The position numbers and the translations under genes are program-made. A stretch of DNA of 26,606 nt from Candidatus Parvarchaeota archaeon UBA446 (lineage in GTDB: Archaea; Nanobdellota; Nanobdellia; Parvarchaeales; Parvarchaeaceae). The stretch spans positions 1 to 26,606 of the forward strand of contig DARG01000026.1 of NCBI GenBank assembly GCA_002503215.1, in the 5' to 3' direction. This document shows, piece by piece, positions 14,991-22,617 of the stretch (its first letter is position 1; each line of letters starts with the position of its first letter). Under the pieces are notes generated by a model. That model was not told the origin of the DNA. It saw only the letters and a program-made list of their open reading frames with translations, and made no database searches.

Positions 14991-16151
14991 TTATGAACCT
15001 CTTAAGAATGAGGTGGCTATTATTGATATTATTATTGTGGCAAGTATCGCAACAGAATATGCTTGTTCTGTTATTACACCGATGCTTAAACCCACAGTCG
15101 CTATAGCTATGCCTACTGCACCTCTGCCGTTTATTATTGCGCTAACTTTTCTTTTCACTTTTTTATTTTTAATTCTCATTACTCTGCCTGAGAAATAAAA
15201 ATTAAGTATAAGAGAAAAAAATATTACTGCAAAAGATATTATTACTATTTGAATCACTATATTTTTGATAATTTGGAAGCTTGAGACTTCAATTCCAGCT
15301 ATTCCGAAGAAAATCGGTATGAAGAATCCATCGTTCATCCTTTTAAGAGTTTTTCTAATTTTACCGAAAAGTTTTCTACCTATAAGTCCCTCATGTATTA
15401 TAAGCCCAGCAAAGAATACTCCTATTATGTAATTTATTCCTATCAGCTGTGATATAACTCCCACAAGCAGACCTATAATTATTATCACTCCGTATCCAAA
15501 ATGTTCACTTTTAAGAATGGCCCTTGATCTTGTAAGGTGCATTCTAAATTTTTTCTTGCCCTTATTTAGTACTTTGTCGATATTTACGAATATAAGAAGA
15601 AATACGGTGAAATAAACTATCATTAGTATAGCATCCAGAAAATTTTTATAAGTCATTCCTAATAAAATAAAGGCTAAAGTGTCTGTTATAATGACAGATG
15701 AGATTATAGTTACTCCTTTACTGTCCCGCTCAAGTCTGTATTTCATTATAAGTACCGAGATTATAGATATAGAAGGTACAGCTATAGAAAGAGATACTAT
15801 TAGATCAGCTTTTATACCAAAACTGAACAAAGTAGTAGAAAGGGCTATGGCAAGTATGAGAGGTAAAACAAAACTTGGTATTACCATTTTTATTCCAGGT
15901 TTTAAGTATTTTATTACATATTCCGTTTTCATTTCTATACCTAGAAGAAATATTATGAAGAAAAGTGCAAGTGAAGATAGAGTCTGTAAACTGCTATTTA
16001 TTGATATAACATCAAGAAAAAACGGACCTATAATTAATCCAGCTATTAAGTATCCTACAATTGAAGGAAATTTCAACTGCTCAAATATCTCCCCTATAAC
16101 CATCGATACAGCAAGTATTATTAGTATCTGTATTATAATATCAAGTGCCAT
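14991..16151 (-). CDS. Na+/H+ antiporter, CPA2/KefB-like membrane domain
   Basis: A 386-residue protein with about 12-13 TM helices of the sodium/hydrogen exchanger family. Typical stretches are 'EQLKFPSIVGYLIAGLIIGP' near the N-terminus, 'FFIIFLLGIEM' after it, a 'YIIGVFFAGLIIHEG' helix and 'IPIFFGIAGIEV'. The protein ends after the last TM helix, so it lacks the cytosolic NAD-binding (TrkA-N/RCK) domain found in KefB/KefC. For an acidophile, proton/cation exchange would fit pH homeostasis (inference). It is flanked by two tRNA genes on the opposite strand; the 3' end lies 9 nt beyond tRNA-Pro. Confidence 0.88.
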   Translation of the reverse strand: MALDIIIQILIILAVSMVIGEIFEQLKFPSIVGYLIAGLIIGPFFLDVISINSSLQTLSSLALFFIIFLLGIEMKTEYVIKYLKPGIKMVIPSFVLPLILAIALSTTLFSFGIKADLIVSLSIAVPSISIISVLIMKYRLERDSKGVTIISSVIITDTLAFILLGMTYKNFLDAILMIVYFTVFLLIFVNIDKVLNKGKKKFRMHLTRSRAILKSEHFGYGVIIIIGLLVGVISQLIGINYIIGVFFAGLIIHEGLIGRKLFGKIRKTLKRMNDGFFIPIFFGIAGIEVSSFQIIKNIVIQIVIISFAVIFFSLILNFYFSGRVMRIKNKKVKRKVSAIINGRGAVGIAIATVGLSIGVITEQAYSVAILATIIISIIATSFLRGS

Positions 16152-16210
16152 GGTTTTTTATATTATTATACTATATATATTATATAAAAATAATATTTAA
16201 GTAGTGTTAT

Positions 16211-16218
16211 TATAAATA
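16211..16218 (+). promoter_or_regulatory. TATA element of tRNA-Leu
   Basis: TATAAATA about 43 nt before the mature tRNA-Leu 5' end. Transcription would start near 16240, leaving a leader of about 17 nt for RNase P. The same intergenic stretch (16152-16257) also contains the minus-strand promoter of the antiporter, in an AT run at roughly 16163-16190. Confidence 0.45.
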
Positions 16219-16257
16219 TGGAGCTTTTTTATTTGTAGATCAGTTCTAAATTATGAT

Positions 16258-16340
16258 GCAGAGGTAGCGAAGCGGTCAAACGTGTAAGGCTAAGGACCTT
16301 ATGGCTCAGGCCTTCGAGGGTTCAAATCCCTCCCTCTGCA
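16258..16340 (+). tRNA. tRNA-Leu with anticodon AAG
   Basis: Class II tRNA. Acceptor GCAGAGG (16258-16264) pairs with CCTCTGC (16333-16339), discriminator A at 16340. The T arm is GAGGG/CCCTC with loop TTCAAAT, and there is a long variable arm (GGC/GCC stem, 16303-16312). Anticodon stem TAAGG (16285-16289) pairs perfectly with CCTTA (16297-16301) around a 7-nt loop CTAAGGA, placing A-A-G at 34-36 (codon CUU). Discriminator A plus long arm indicates leucine. Archaea normally use GAG here, and A at position 34 is essentially unknown in archaeal tRNAs, so this is anomalous or a base error. No intron. Confidence 0.9.
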
Positions 16341-16401
16341 TATAAATAAATATTAAAACATTTTATTATGAATTCACGGGTTTTTAACCGTTAAACAAAA
16401 G

Positions 16402-16409
16402 TATAAATA
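16402..16409 (+). promoter_or_regulatory. TATA element of the eL21-rpoF-DUF655 operon
   Basis: TATAAATA centred about 29 nt before the eL21 ATG at 16435, compatible with a leaderless or near-leaderless operon transcript starting around 16431-16435. Confidence 0.45.
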
Positions 16410-16434
16410 CTAAGTAAATTTATAAAATACAATT

Positions 16435-16731
16435 ATGTCGATAACAGGTAATGGTATTCATAAACGTTCTAGAAAACGTTTAAAGTTGGATATTAATGAA
16501 AGAGGTAAGATAGATATAAAGAAGGCTTTGCAGTCCTTTGATGTTGGAGACAAAGTAGTAATAGATCCAGATTCTAGAATACAGAGAAATCTACCTCAAA
16601 GAAGCTTTTTTGGGGCCGTCGGTGTTGTACTTAATAAGAAAGGTAAAGCTTATACTATTGAGGTAAAACAACAAGGCAAGTATCCTAAGAAGATAGACGT
16701 TTTACCTGTGCATATGAAGAGGCTTATCTAA
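16435..16731 (+). CDS. rpl21e: 50S ribosomal protein eL21
   Basis: A 98-residue basic protein of the large subunit. Diagnostic stretches are 'FDVGDKVVIDPDSRIQRNLPQRSFFGAVGVVLNKKGKAYTIEV' in the middle and 'KIDVLPVHMKRL' at the end, matching the eL21 SH3-like fold. It overlaps the rpoF start by one base (stop TAA 16729-16731, ATG 16731), so the two are translationally coupled. The eL21-rpoF-DUF655 order is widely conserved in Archaea, which strengthens all three calls. Confidence 0.92.
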   Translation: MSITGNGIHKRSRKRLKLDINERGKIDIKKALQSFDVGDKVVIDPDSRIQRNLPQRSFFGAVGVVLNKKGKAYTIEVKQQGKYPKKIDVLPVHMKRLI

Positions 16732-17054
16732 TGGAATACGAAGTTATAGACGAAAAATTTATGGATGAGACAGAAATAAGAGATAATTATACCAATTTTA
16801 TAGATAAAAACTCAGAATACGGCAAAAAAATGCTTGATCATATACAGAAGAATATTAAAATCGATAATTTTGAAAAAGTTTTCGAGGAATTGTCGGCGTT
16901 AAATCTGAATATCAGAGATGATTATCTACGGATGTTAATAGACGCTATACCTTCCTCATCGGACCAAGTAAAAGCAATAATAGCACCACTTAAGTTGAAT
17001 ATAAAGGAAGAAGATTTAAAATTAATAATCTCAGTGCTAAAAAAGCATTTATAA
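16731..17054 (+). CDS. rpoF: RNA polymerase subunit Rpo4 (RpoF/Rpb4)
   Basis: A 107-residue, acidic, all-helical protein matching archaeal RpoF, which pairs with RpoE to form the RNA polymerase stalk and contact nascent RNA and TFE. Sequence identity in this family is low; the assignment rests on length, the C-terminal HRDC-like segment ('SSDQVKAIIAPLKLNIKEED') and the conserved position between eL21 and DUF655. TFE, a functional partner of the stalk, is encoded at 2382-3098. Confidence 0.85.
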   Translation: MEYEVIDEKFMDETEIRDNYTNFIDKNSEYGKKMLDHIQKNIKIDNFEKVFEELSALNLNIRDDYLRMLIDAIPSSSDQVKAIIAPLKLNIKEEDLKLIISVLKKHL

Positions 17055-17061
17055 CTCTGCA

Positions 17062-17607
17062 GTGCCCTTCTATAATATGGGAAAAGATGAATATGCATAT
17101 GTTTTGGAATACATGCCTTTTGGGTTACCTGACTCAAAAGACAGAAAGGCATCGGCTATAGTTTTTACAGATTCTCTCAGTCTTCTTTTGGTTGCTCTTA
17201 AAAAAGATGTAAAGGTAGACCCTGGTTTGAAAGTATATATAGGAGAAAATAAAAGGGATGAAGTTCATCATATAATCCAACGTATAACTCCTGATAAATT
17301 AAGTGGTAATGGGTTGGCTTCACTAAATGATAGGATTGCAACTATAGTAAAAGAGAATGAAGAAAAATATATAGACATAATAAATAAACTTGGTTCTATA
17401 AATGTACGTCTGCATTCTTTAAATCTGCTTCCTGGAGTGGGTAAGAAAATCGTTCAAAAAATACTAGAAGAAAGAACAAAAGCTAAATTTAAATCATACG
17501 AAGATTTTAATGAAAGAGTAGGTTTTACATCCGATATCGCTAAGAGTATAGAAGACAGAATAATGGAAGAACTCAACGGTGAGGATAAATACAAGATATT
17601 TACTTAG
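17062..17607 (+). CDS. DUF655 protein with helix-hairpin-helix domain
   Basis: A 181-residue archaeal DUF655 protein, predicted to bind RNA or DNA. An N-terminal OB-like domain (about 1-75: 'EYAYVLEYMPFG', then 'YIGENKRDEVHHIIQRI') is followed by a helix-hairpin-helix region with 'LNLLPGVGKKIVQKILEER', a classic HhH. The frame can start at GTG 17062 or ATG 17077; I keep GTG because family members have 'EYAYVLDYLP' a short way in and 8 nt separates it from rpoF. The stop TAG (17605-17607) shares its last G with the first base of tRNA-Trp. Precise function unknown. Confidence 0.85.
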   Translation: MPFYNMGKDEYAYVLEYMPFGLPDSKDRKASAIVFTDSLSLLLVALKKDVKVDPGLKVYIGENKRDEVHHIIQRITPDKLSGNGLASLNDRIATIVKENEEKYIDIINKLGSINVRLHSLNLLPGVGKKIVQKILEERTKAKFKSYEDFNERVGFTSDIAKSIEDRIMEELNGEDKYKIFT

Positions 17608-17718
17608 GGGTTGTAGTCTAACCAGGCAGAATCAGCGGCTCCAGCTTGACTGGAAAAATGACGTTAAGAATGATTAAGAAGAAACCGCTTGATCCAGGTT
17701 CAAATCCTGGCAACCCCA
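17607..17718 (+). tRNA. tRNA-Trp (anticodon CCA), with intron
   Basis: Acceptor GGGGTTG (17607-17613) pairs with CAACCCC (17711-17717), discriminator A at 17718. T arm CCAGG/CCTGG with loop TTCAAAT. The anticodon stem AGCGG (17634-17638) pairs with CCGCT (17685-17689). The loop begins C-T-C-C-A-G, placing anticodon CCA at 17641-17643, after which a 39-nt insertion precedes base 38. The D stem is weak (C-A at 12-23). The first nucleotide is also the last base of the DUF655 stop codon, and the 3' end overlaps the opposite-strand membrane-protein gene by 19 nt. CCA tail not encoded. Confidence 0.93.
17645..17683 (+). other. Intron of tRNA-Trp, position 37/38, bulge-helix-bulge
   Basis: The 39-nt insertion lies after base 37 (G, 17644). 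The fold is a standard BHB: outer helix is the anticodon stem; central helix CTCC (17639-17642) with GAAG (17678-17681), three pairs plus one C-A mismatch; 5' bulge AGC, 3' bulge AAA (17682-17684); inner helix TTGA (17646-17649) with TTAA (17674-17677). Cleavage after the second base of each bulge excises 17645-17683. Position 37/38 is the usual archaeal tRNA-Trp intron site. No convincing C/D box guide is seen inside it. Confidence 0.85.
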
Positions 17719-18218
17719 GCCTTTGGCCCCAGTTTTATTCGGCAGTTACGGAATGTATCCAGAGATTTTCTATAAAATATGTATATAATTATCATAGATG
17801 CTATTATTATTGCAGCATCAGAATCCACAAGTATAGTTTGTGTGGACAGGTAAATAGGAGACAATGCAGTAGAACCGAATATAAACGCGACAAACAGTGG
17901 TATAAGTACATTGCAACAGAACGGTGTTGTAATTAGACTGAAAAAAATAGCAACAGCTGTATTTTTTTCGTTGGCATGTTTTTTAGCTTCTATTATATAA
18001 TAATTTACAGTTATTATTATACTTATAAGAAAACTTAGGATGAAAGCGGAAAGCACATCGAAAATCGGGTAAAAGTATGAGAATATTGGCATTCCTACGC
18101 TATCATTAAGGAATAAGTAGACATATGCTGTAAATATTAAGACAGGCACTAATGTGAATAATTTTCGACGTCTCACTAAGTTTTCAAATAATTCCAAACC
18201 TTTAATTTTCTGCATCAT
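17700..18218 (-). CDS. Polytopic membrane protein of unknown function
   Basis: A 172-residue protein with about four TM helices. A basic N-terminus (LVRRRKLF) precedes the first helix, and a notable 'TPFCCNVLIPLFVAF' motif places two adjacent cysteines in or near a helix. I do not recognise the family. Its last six or so codons and stop lie antisense to the T arm and acceptor of tRNA-Trp; since the C-terminal tail (polar, after the last helix) is probably dispensable, the overlap need not constrain the tRNA. Its start is separated by 124 nt from the divergent DUF763 gene. Confidence 0.65.
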   Translation of the reverse strand: MMQKIKGLELFENLVRRRKLFTLVPVLIFTAYVYLFLNDSVGMPIFSYFYPIFDVLSAFILSFLISIIITVNYYIIEAKKHANEKNTAVAIFFSLITTPFCCNVLIPLFVAFIFGSTALSPIYLSTQTILVDSDAAIIIASMIIIYIFYRKSLDTFRNCRIKLGPKAGVARI

Positions 18219-18342
18219 TGTCGTATATACTAAGAAAATATAAAAACTTTTTTAATTTCATAGATAAAATAATAAATTATATCATGTTATAAACCGGATT
18301 AAAAAAGATAAGGATTAATTATGCTGTATAATTATTCTCTTA

Positions 18343-19467
18343 ATGGTTGGTATAGCTGATTTACCGTTGCATTATGGACACGTTCCCGATTATCTGCTTA
18401 GGATAATGAAGGATATGTGTGATTCTATAGTACATACAATGATTTATGAATTCGGAGAGGATAAACTATTGGAAAGACTTTCTAATCCTCTTTGGTTTCA
18501 GGCCCTCAACAATGCAATAGGGATGGACTGGGATTCAAGCGGTTCCACAACAGTACTGTTGGCACTGCTTAAGCAAATATTAAACAAAAAAAGTGATATA
18601 TTCGTGTTAGGGGGTAAAGGAAAGCATTCTCTTGGAGTGCAAGAGGAAAGTGGTTCAATTCCAGCTTCGTTTGATATTGATCCAAAGGATGTGAAAGATA
18701 ACAGCGTTCTATCGGCAAAGGTCGATACAGTACTCTTACAAGATGGCTACAATCTATATATACACTACATGTTGGTTTCAAAATCTGGAAAATGGTTAGT
18801 GGTACAGCAAGGAATGAATCCTAATACTAGATTTGCTAGGAGGTACCATTTATCCGAGGTAGACAACTTTGAATGCGAACCAAATTCGTCCATTTCGGGT
18901 GTAATTGGAAGGGCAGTAAACATAATACAAAAGGATAGCAGTGATGTTAGGAAATTATTTTTAGAGCTTATTAACAGCGACAGGAATACCCTACTGAGGG
19001 ATTACTCAAAGGCCATGAATAATTTGAAAGGAAATACCACGTTGGAACTTACGGAAAGCAATGCGTCGATATATGGATTTGATAGGGTGAAAAAGTTGAA
19101 TTATTATAAGCCTGTAAATATACATCTGCTGAAAAGGAACTTAGAAAAGATAAAAGCAGATAGCCTTTCATCCATATCTGACACGCTTCTTAACGGCATG
19201 ACCGCATCTACTGCGAGGGCAATTTTCCTCATATCAGATCTAATCTACAACGAACCCCCTTCTTTTCAGGATCCTGTCAACTATCCTTATGATCCATTTA
19301 AATACTCCTTCTTAATAGGAGGGAAAGATGGTATACCCTACCCTATAAACAGCAAGATGGCATACTCTGTTATAGACACAATGAAAGGCATAGTAATGAA
19401 GACTAAACTTGGAGAGAAAAGCAAAAATAGAGCGATATTCAGGCTCGAAAGTCTGACTAAGCATTAA
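18343..19467 (+). CDS. DUF763 family protein
   Basis: A 374-residue protein matching the DUF763 family shared by archaea and some bacteria. The conserved start 'GIADLPLHYGHVPDYLLRIM' is followed by 'RLSNPLWFQALNNAIGMDWDSSGSTT' and a 'LGGKGKHSLG' loop. The family's biochemical role is not established. A further motif, 'DPVNYPYDPFKYSFLIGG', near the C-terminus is family-like. It stands alone, with no gene overlapping either end. Its codon usage looks slightly richer in AGG/GGG than its neighbours, which may hint at different origin, but I did not quantify this. Confidence 0.87.
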   Translation: MVGIADLPLHYGHVPDYLLRIMKDMCDSIVHTMIYEFGEDKLLERLSNPLWFQALNNAIGMDWDSSGSTTVLLALLKQILNKKSDIFVLGGKGKHSLGVQEESGSIPASFDIDPKDVKDNSVLSAKVDTVLLQDGYNLYIHYMLVSKSGKWLVVQQGMNPNTRFARRYHLSEVDNFECEPNSSISGVIGRAVNIIQKDSSDVRKLFLELINSDRNTLLRDYSKAMNNLKGNTTLELTESNASIYGFDRVKKLNYYKPVNIHLLKRNLEKIKADSLSSISDTLLNGMTASTARAIFLISDLIYNEPPSFQDPVNYPYDPFKYSFLIGGKDGIPYPINSKMAYSVIDTMKGIVMKTKLGEKSKNRAIFRLESLTKH

Positions 19468-19507
19468 AAACAGTAAATATAGGTTATTTTGTGGGGCATG
19501 TAAGATA

Positions 19508-19517
19508 ATATTTAAAT
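19508..19517 (+). promoter_or_regulatory. TATA element of the MFS transporter gene
   Basis: ATATTTAAAT centred 27-28 nt before the ATG at 19540, an exact fit for leaderless transcription. Confidence 0.55.
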
Positions 19518-19539
19518 TCTATAACTAATTCAATATTGG

Positions 19540-21216
19540 ATGCAATATAAATGGACAGTTCTTGCCAATACAACGATGGGCGGATTGATGGCTTCTATAA
19601 ATGCAACTATAATACTTATATCTCTGCCGTCGATTTTTAGAGGGTTGAATGTAAATCCTGTTGCGTCAGGGAATTTTACGTTGCTTTTGTGGGTAATCTT
19701 AGGTTACATGGTAGTAACCGCCTCTCTTTTAGTTACATTTGGTAGATTATCCGATGATCACGGTAGAAAGAGATTTTATACCTTAGGCTTTGCTATTTTT
19801 GCCGCAGCATCTATAGCTCTTTCGTTTACTCCGTATAATTCGGGTACTTCTGGTGTTTTGTTCATAATAATCTTTAGGCTTGTACAAGGGGTGGGAGGAG
19901 GTTTTATAATGGTGAACAGTACAGCACTGCTAACAGATGCTTTCCCAGACAATGAAAGAGGCAAAGCACTTGGTACAAACCAAGTGGCATTTCTAGCTGG
20001 TAGTTTTATAGGATTGGTAGCTGGAGGATTGTTAGCTCCTTTTGATTTTCATCTTATATTTATAGTTAATATACCATTCGCTGTTCTAGGGGCATTTTGG
20101 TCTTACTTTAAGCTTAAAGAAGAAAAAACATCAAGAAAAAAGGTGAAATTGGACATAAAAGGAAATCTTACATTATCAGGAGGTTTGATTCTAATAGCTT
20201 TAGGTTTTACCTATGCTCTTTCTCCTTATAAAAGTAATGCATTAGGTTGGTTTAACCCTTGGGTAATCGCAAGCCTAGTTATAGGTCTGGCACTTATAGT
20301 GTCATTTGTATTTGTGGAGAAAAAAGTTAAAAATCCTCTTTTCAAGTTAGGTTTATTAAAGAATATCCAGTTCGCTTTCAGTTCGTTAGCTCTTTTTCTA
20401 AGTGCATTGGCTAGAGGAGCCGTAATGTTTTTGGTGATAATATGGTTGCAAGGTGTTTATCTTCCATTGCATGGATTTACGATAGCACAGACTCCTTTTT
20501 GGGCAGGAGTATATATGATCCCATTAATGGTCGGTTTTATCGCATTTGGTCCTATAAGTGGAGTTTTAACAGATAAATTCGGCGGCAGAATCTTTAGTAC
20601 CGGCGGACTTCTTATAAGCGCATTAGGATTGTTTTTATTAACTCTTTTTTCAGCAAGCTTTTCTTATATACCCTTTGCTATAGTACTTTTCATTATAGGT
20701 GCAGGAAACGGGTTATTTGCAGCTCCAAATACTAAGAGGGCTATGGATGCTTTAGAATGGAGAGACCGGGGAGTAGGTAATGGAATAAGGACTACTTTTG
20801 CAAATGTAGGTCAGATGATAAGTATGGTTATATTCTTTACTATAGCTATAACAATATTTTCACTTACGCTACCATCAATAATGAGTTCTCAGCTTATTTC
20901 TTTAGGAGTTCCATCCGGTATTACATCTCAGTTATCAGCGGTCCCAGCATCATCGTTTCTTTTCTCTGCTTTTCTTGGCATAAATCCAATATCTACATTT
21001 CTATCCGCAGTACCAGCAAATTTAGTATCACAAATACCAGCAAAGTCCTTAACTATCCTTAACTCTAGCTCTTTTATACCCAAAGTTATATCTTCTCCGT
21101 TCATGCAAGGCCTAAGAACAGCTTTGTATATTGGTATAATAATACTTATAATTGCAGCGATATTATCCGCTTTCACAAAACATAAAGTTGTGAGCGGAGC
21201 AGAAAAAGTTCTTTAA
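19540..21216 (+). CDS. MFS transporter, DHA2/EmrB-QacA type (14 TM)
   Basis: A 558-residue major facilitator with about 14 hydrophobic helices. Motif A, 'GRLSDDHGRKRFY', lies between TM2 and TM3, the motif C-like region 'GSFIGLVAGGLLAPF' in TM5, and a second motif A-like loop in 'GVLTDKFGGRIFS'. These are typical of the drug:H+ antiporter-2 family, which exports drugs or metabolites using the proton gradient. Between TM13 and TM14 a long Ser/Pro/Ala-rich external loop (about residues 455-520) is predicted. Substrate cannot be read from sequence. It is convergent with thermopsin: the two stops abut at 21216/21217. Confidence 0.9.
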   Translation: MQYKWTVLANTTMGGLMASINATIILISLPSIFRGLNVNPVASGNFTLLLWVILGYMVVTASLLVTFGRLSDDHGRKRFYTLGFAIFAAASIALSFTPYNSGTSGVLFIIIFRLVQGVGGGFIMVNSTALLTDAFPDNERGKALGTNQVAFLAGSFIGLVAGGLLAPFDFHLIFIVNIPFAVLGAFWSYFKLKEEKTSRKKVKLDIKGNLTLSGGLILIALGFTYALSPYKSNALGWFNPWVIASLVIGLALIVSFVFVEKKVKNPLFKLGLLKNIQFAFSSLALFLSALARGAVMFLVIIWLQGVYLPLHGFTIAQTPFWAGVYMIPLMVGFIAFGPISGVLTDKFGGRIFSTGGLLISALGLFLLTLFSASFSYIPFAIVLFIIGAGNGLFAAPNTKRAMDALEWRDRGVGNGIRTTFANVGQMISMVIFFTIAITIFSLTLPSIMSSQLISLGVPSGITSQLSAVPASSFLFSAFLGINPISTFLSAVPANLVSQIPAKSLTILNSSSFIPKVISSPFMQGLRTALYIGIIILIIAAILSAFTKHKVVSGAEKVL

Positions 21217-22458
21217 TCAGCTGATATTTAGGTAGTTCTTTATCCCTTTAGATACAGTATAATTTTTGTAATAAATCTCATTACTGTTTTCGTATCCTTT
21301 TATTATATAACTCCCAGACAGCAGTGTTAATTCTCCTATCCCATTTGAAAAACTCTGGTTAATATATGAATTATTTCTATAAATAGAAATATCTAAATTT
21401 CTTATAGAGCTGTTTATGTACAGTAATCCTATAGAAGATGAGTTAATTGACCACAGATTTCCAAGGTAAACATCTTTTCCGCTTGTGATATTTGCAAAAG
21501 GCAACCCATTACCACCAAATTTAGGATTCACTACCGCATTGTTTATACCTTCTTCGGTATCACACCCATAATTATAAGCATCTTGAAAAGCTTGGAAGTT
21601 ATTGCCATTCCAGTAGTCTATAGATAATAAAAGACTTCCATTAATCATAGTTGTGTTTGATCCTGCTCCAGGTCCACCTATTATTATACCTGCATCATAA
21701 AAATTATAGCCTGGAGTATAATTAAAGCCGCTTATTAACATAGACGCATTACTTACATTTTTTAGTCTATTAAATACAACTTTGTCGTATTCTTTCCAGC
21801 CGTATCCATCATTATATGAAAATATTATTTCAGGAGAGCCGTTTGCATTAATACTGCTATTTGTCATAAGATATATTTGTTGGTTGTTTCTCAAGGTTAT
21901 GTTATCTCCAGTTTGATTTGTATCCTCATAAAAATAGTAACTTTCATTCTTTGTTGAAGGTGCTACGGTGCCATTCCCTACAATAAGTTTTTGGTTCATA
22001 CTGGAATTTATCCCCGAGCTATTCCATACATTGTCTATAAATGCAATCGAATTGGTTATGCTATCAATCAGGATTACGTTTTGTAGAAAATAAGTTTGTG
22101 ATAGGTTTCCATAACTCAATAAAACATTGGAATTTAATTGTATAGACGCATTATAATTGCCGCTAATGTTTGTTAACATACCTTCATCAGTTATACTTGC
22201 TTTTATAGAATTTGTCGATAAGTTATAGATATTTCCGTAGCTTGTTACTCCATAATCTACTATACCCATAGGAGAAGGTTCAGAATATCTGCAAGAATAT
22301 AAATTTACCCCATCACTTATTCCTAATCCCGTAAATTGGTAATCATTATATGGGTAAAGTATAACCACTGCAATTATCATTACTGCAAAGACCCACCCTA
22401 TAAGCATAAATAATTCTGCTTTAGTATCATCCATATGCATTATATCTATCTTTAACAT
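21217..22458 (-). CDS. Thermopsin-family acid protease (peptidase A5), membrane-anchored
   Basis: A 413-residue protein matching thermopsin, an acid-active protease of acidophilic archaea. Family landmarks in order: 'FLQNVILID ... AFIDNVWNSSG', a 'YYFYEDTNQTGDNITLRNN' segment, 'EYDKVVFN', 'YTPGYNFYDAGIIIGGPGAGSNT', 'SIDYWNGNNFQ' and 'AYNYGCDTEEG'. The N-terminus has a single TM helix (about 15-37) without an obvious cleavage site, so it is probably tethered to the outer membrane face. The extracellular part is rich in Asn-x-Ser/Thr sequons, making it a likely substrate of AglB. Function in external proteolysis and nutrient supply is inferred. The divergent gene at 22618 shares the upstream spacer. 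Confidence 0.88.
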   Translation of the reverse strand: MLKIDIMHMDDTKAELFMLIGWVFAVMIIAVVILYPYNDYQFTGLGISDGVNLYSCRYSEPSPMGIVDYGVTSYGNIYNLSTNSIKASITDEGMLTNISGNYNASIQLNSNVLLSYGNLSQTYFLQNVILIDSITNSIAFIDNVWNSSGINSSMNQKLIVGNGTVAPSTKNESYYFYEDTNQTGDNITLRNNQQIYLMTNSSINANGSPEIIFSYNDGYGWKEYDKVVFNRLKNVSNASMLISGFNYTPGYNFYDAGIIIGGPGAGSNTTMINGSLLLSIDYWNGNNFQAFQDAYNYGCDTEEGINNAVVNPKFGGNGLPFANITSGKDVYLGNLWSINSSSIGLLYINSSIRNLDISIYRNNSYINQSFSNGIGELTLLSGSYIIKGYENSNEIYYKNYTVSKGIKNYLNIS

Positions 22459-22617
22459 TTAATTTCTTTTTGTTTTTGGGATAGGCTCTTTAAACGCAAA
22501 TATAAAAGTTTAAATTTAAGTACAGAAAATTTAGTTACTTATAAATACTTAAAAATAACTGTAAATTTTACAACTTATCACTAAAAACTATTAATATTAT
22601 AATTAATATTGATTAGT
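22459..22617. promoter_or_regulatory. Divergent promoter region, thermopsin / HExxE protein
   Basis: AT-rich spacer. On the minus strand GTTTAAAG (reverse complement of about 22487-22494) is around 30 nt before the thermopsin ATG. On the plus strand the AT run at 22591-22606 is about 20-27 nt before the ATG at 22618. Other AT-boxes occur at about 22540-22555 but are further away. No other gene is seen. Confidence 0.4.

Noticed and set aside
15679..16200. 173-codon plus-strand open frame opposite the antiporter
   Set aside because: It is the complement of the antiporter's hydrophobic coding sequence and has no recognisable protein features or promoter.
17645..17683. C/D box guide RNA inside the tRNA-Trp intron
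   Set aside because: A weak C-box-like ATGATTA is present, but no CTGA D box follows and no exon complementarity is seen.
17646..17936. Plus-strand open frame running through the tRNA-Trp intron and 3' half
   Set aside because: It starts inside the tRNA intron and runs antisense to the membrane-protein gene; no coding signature.
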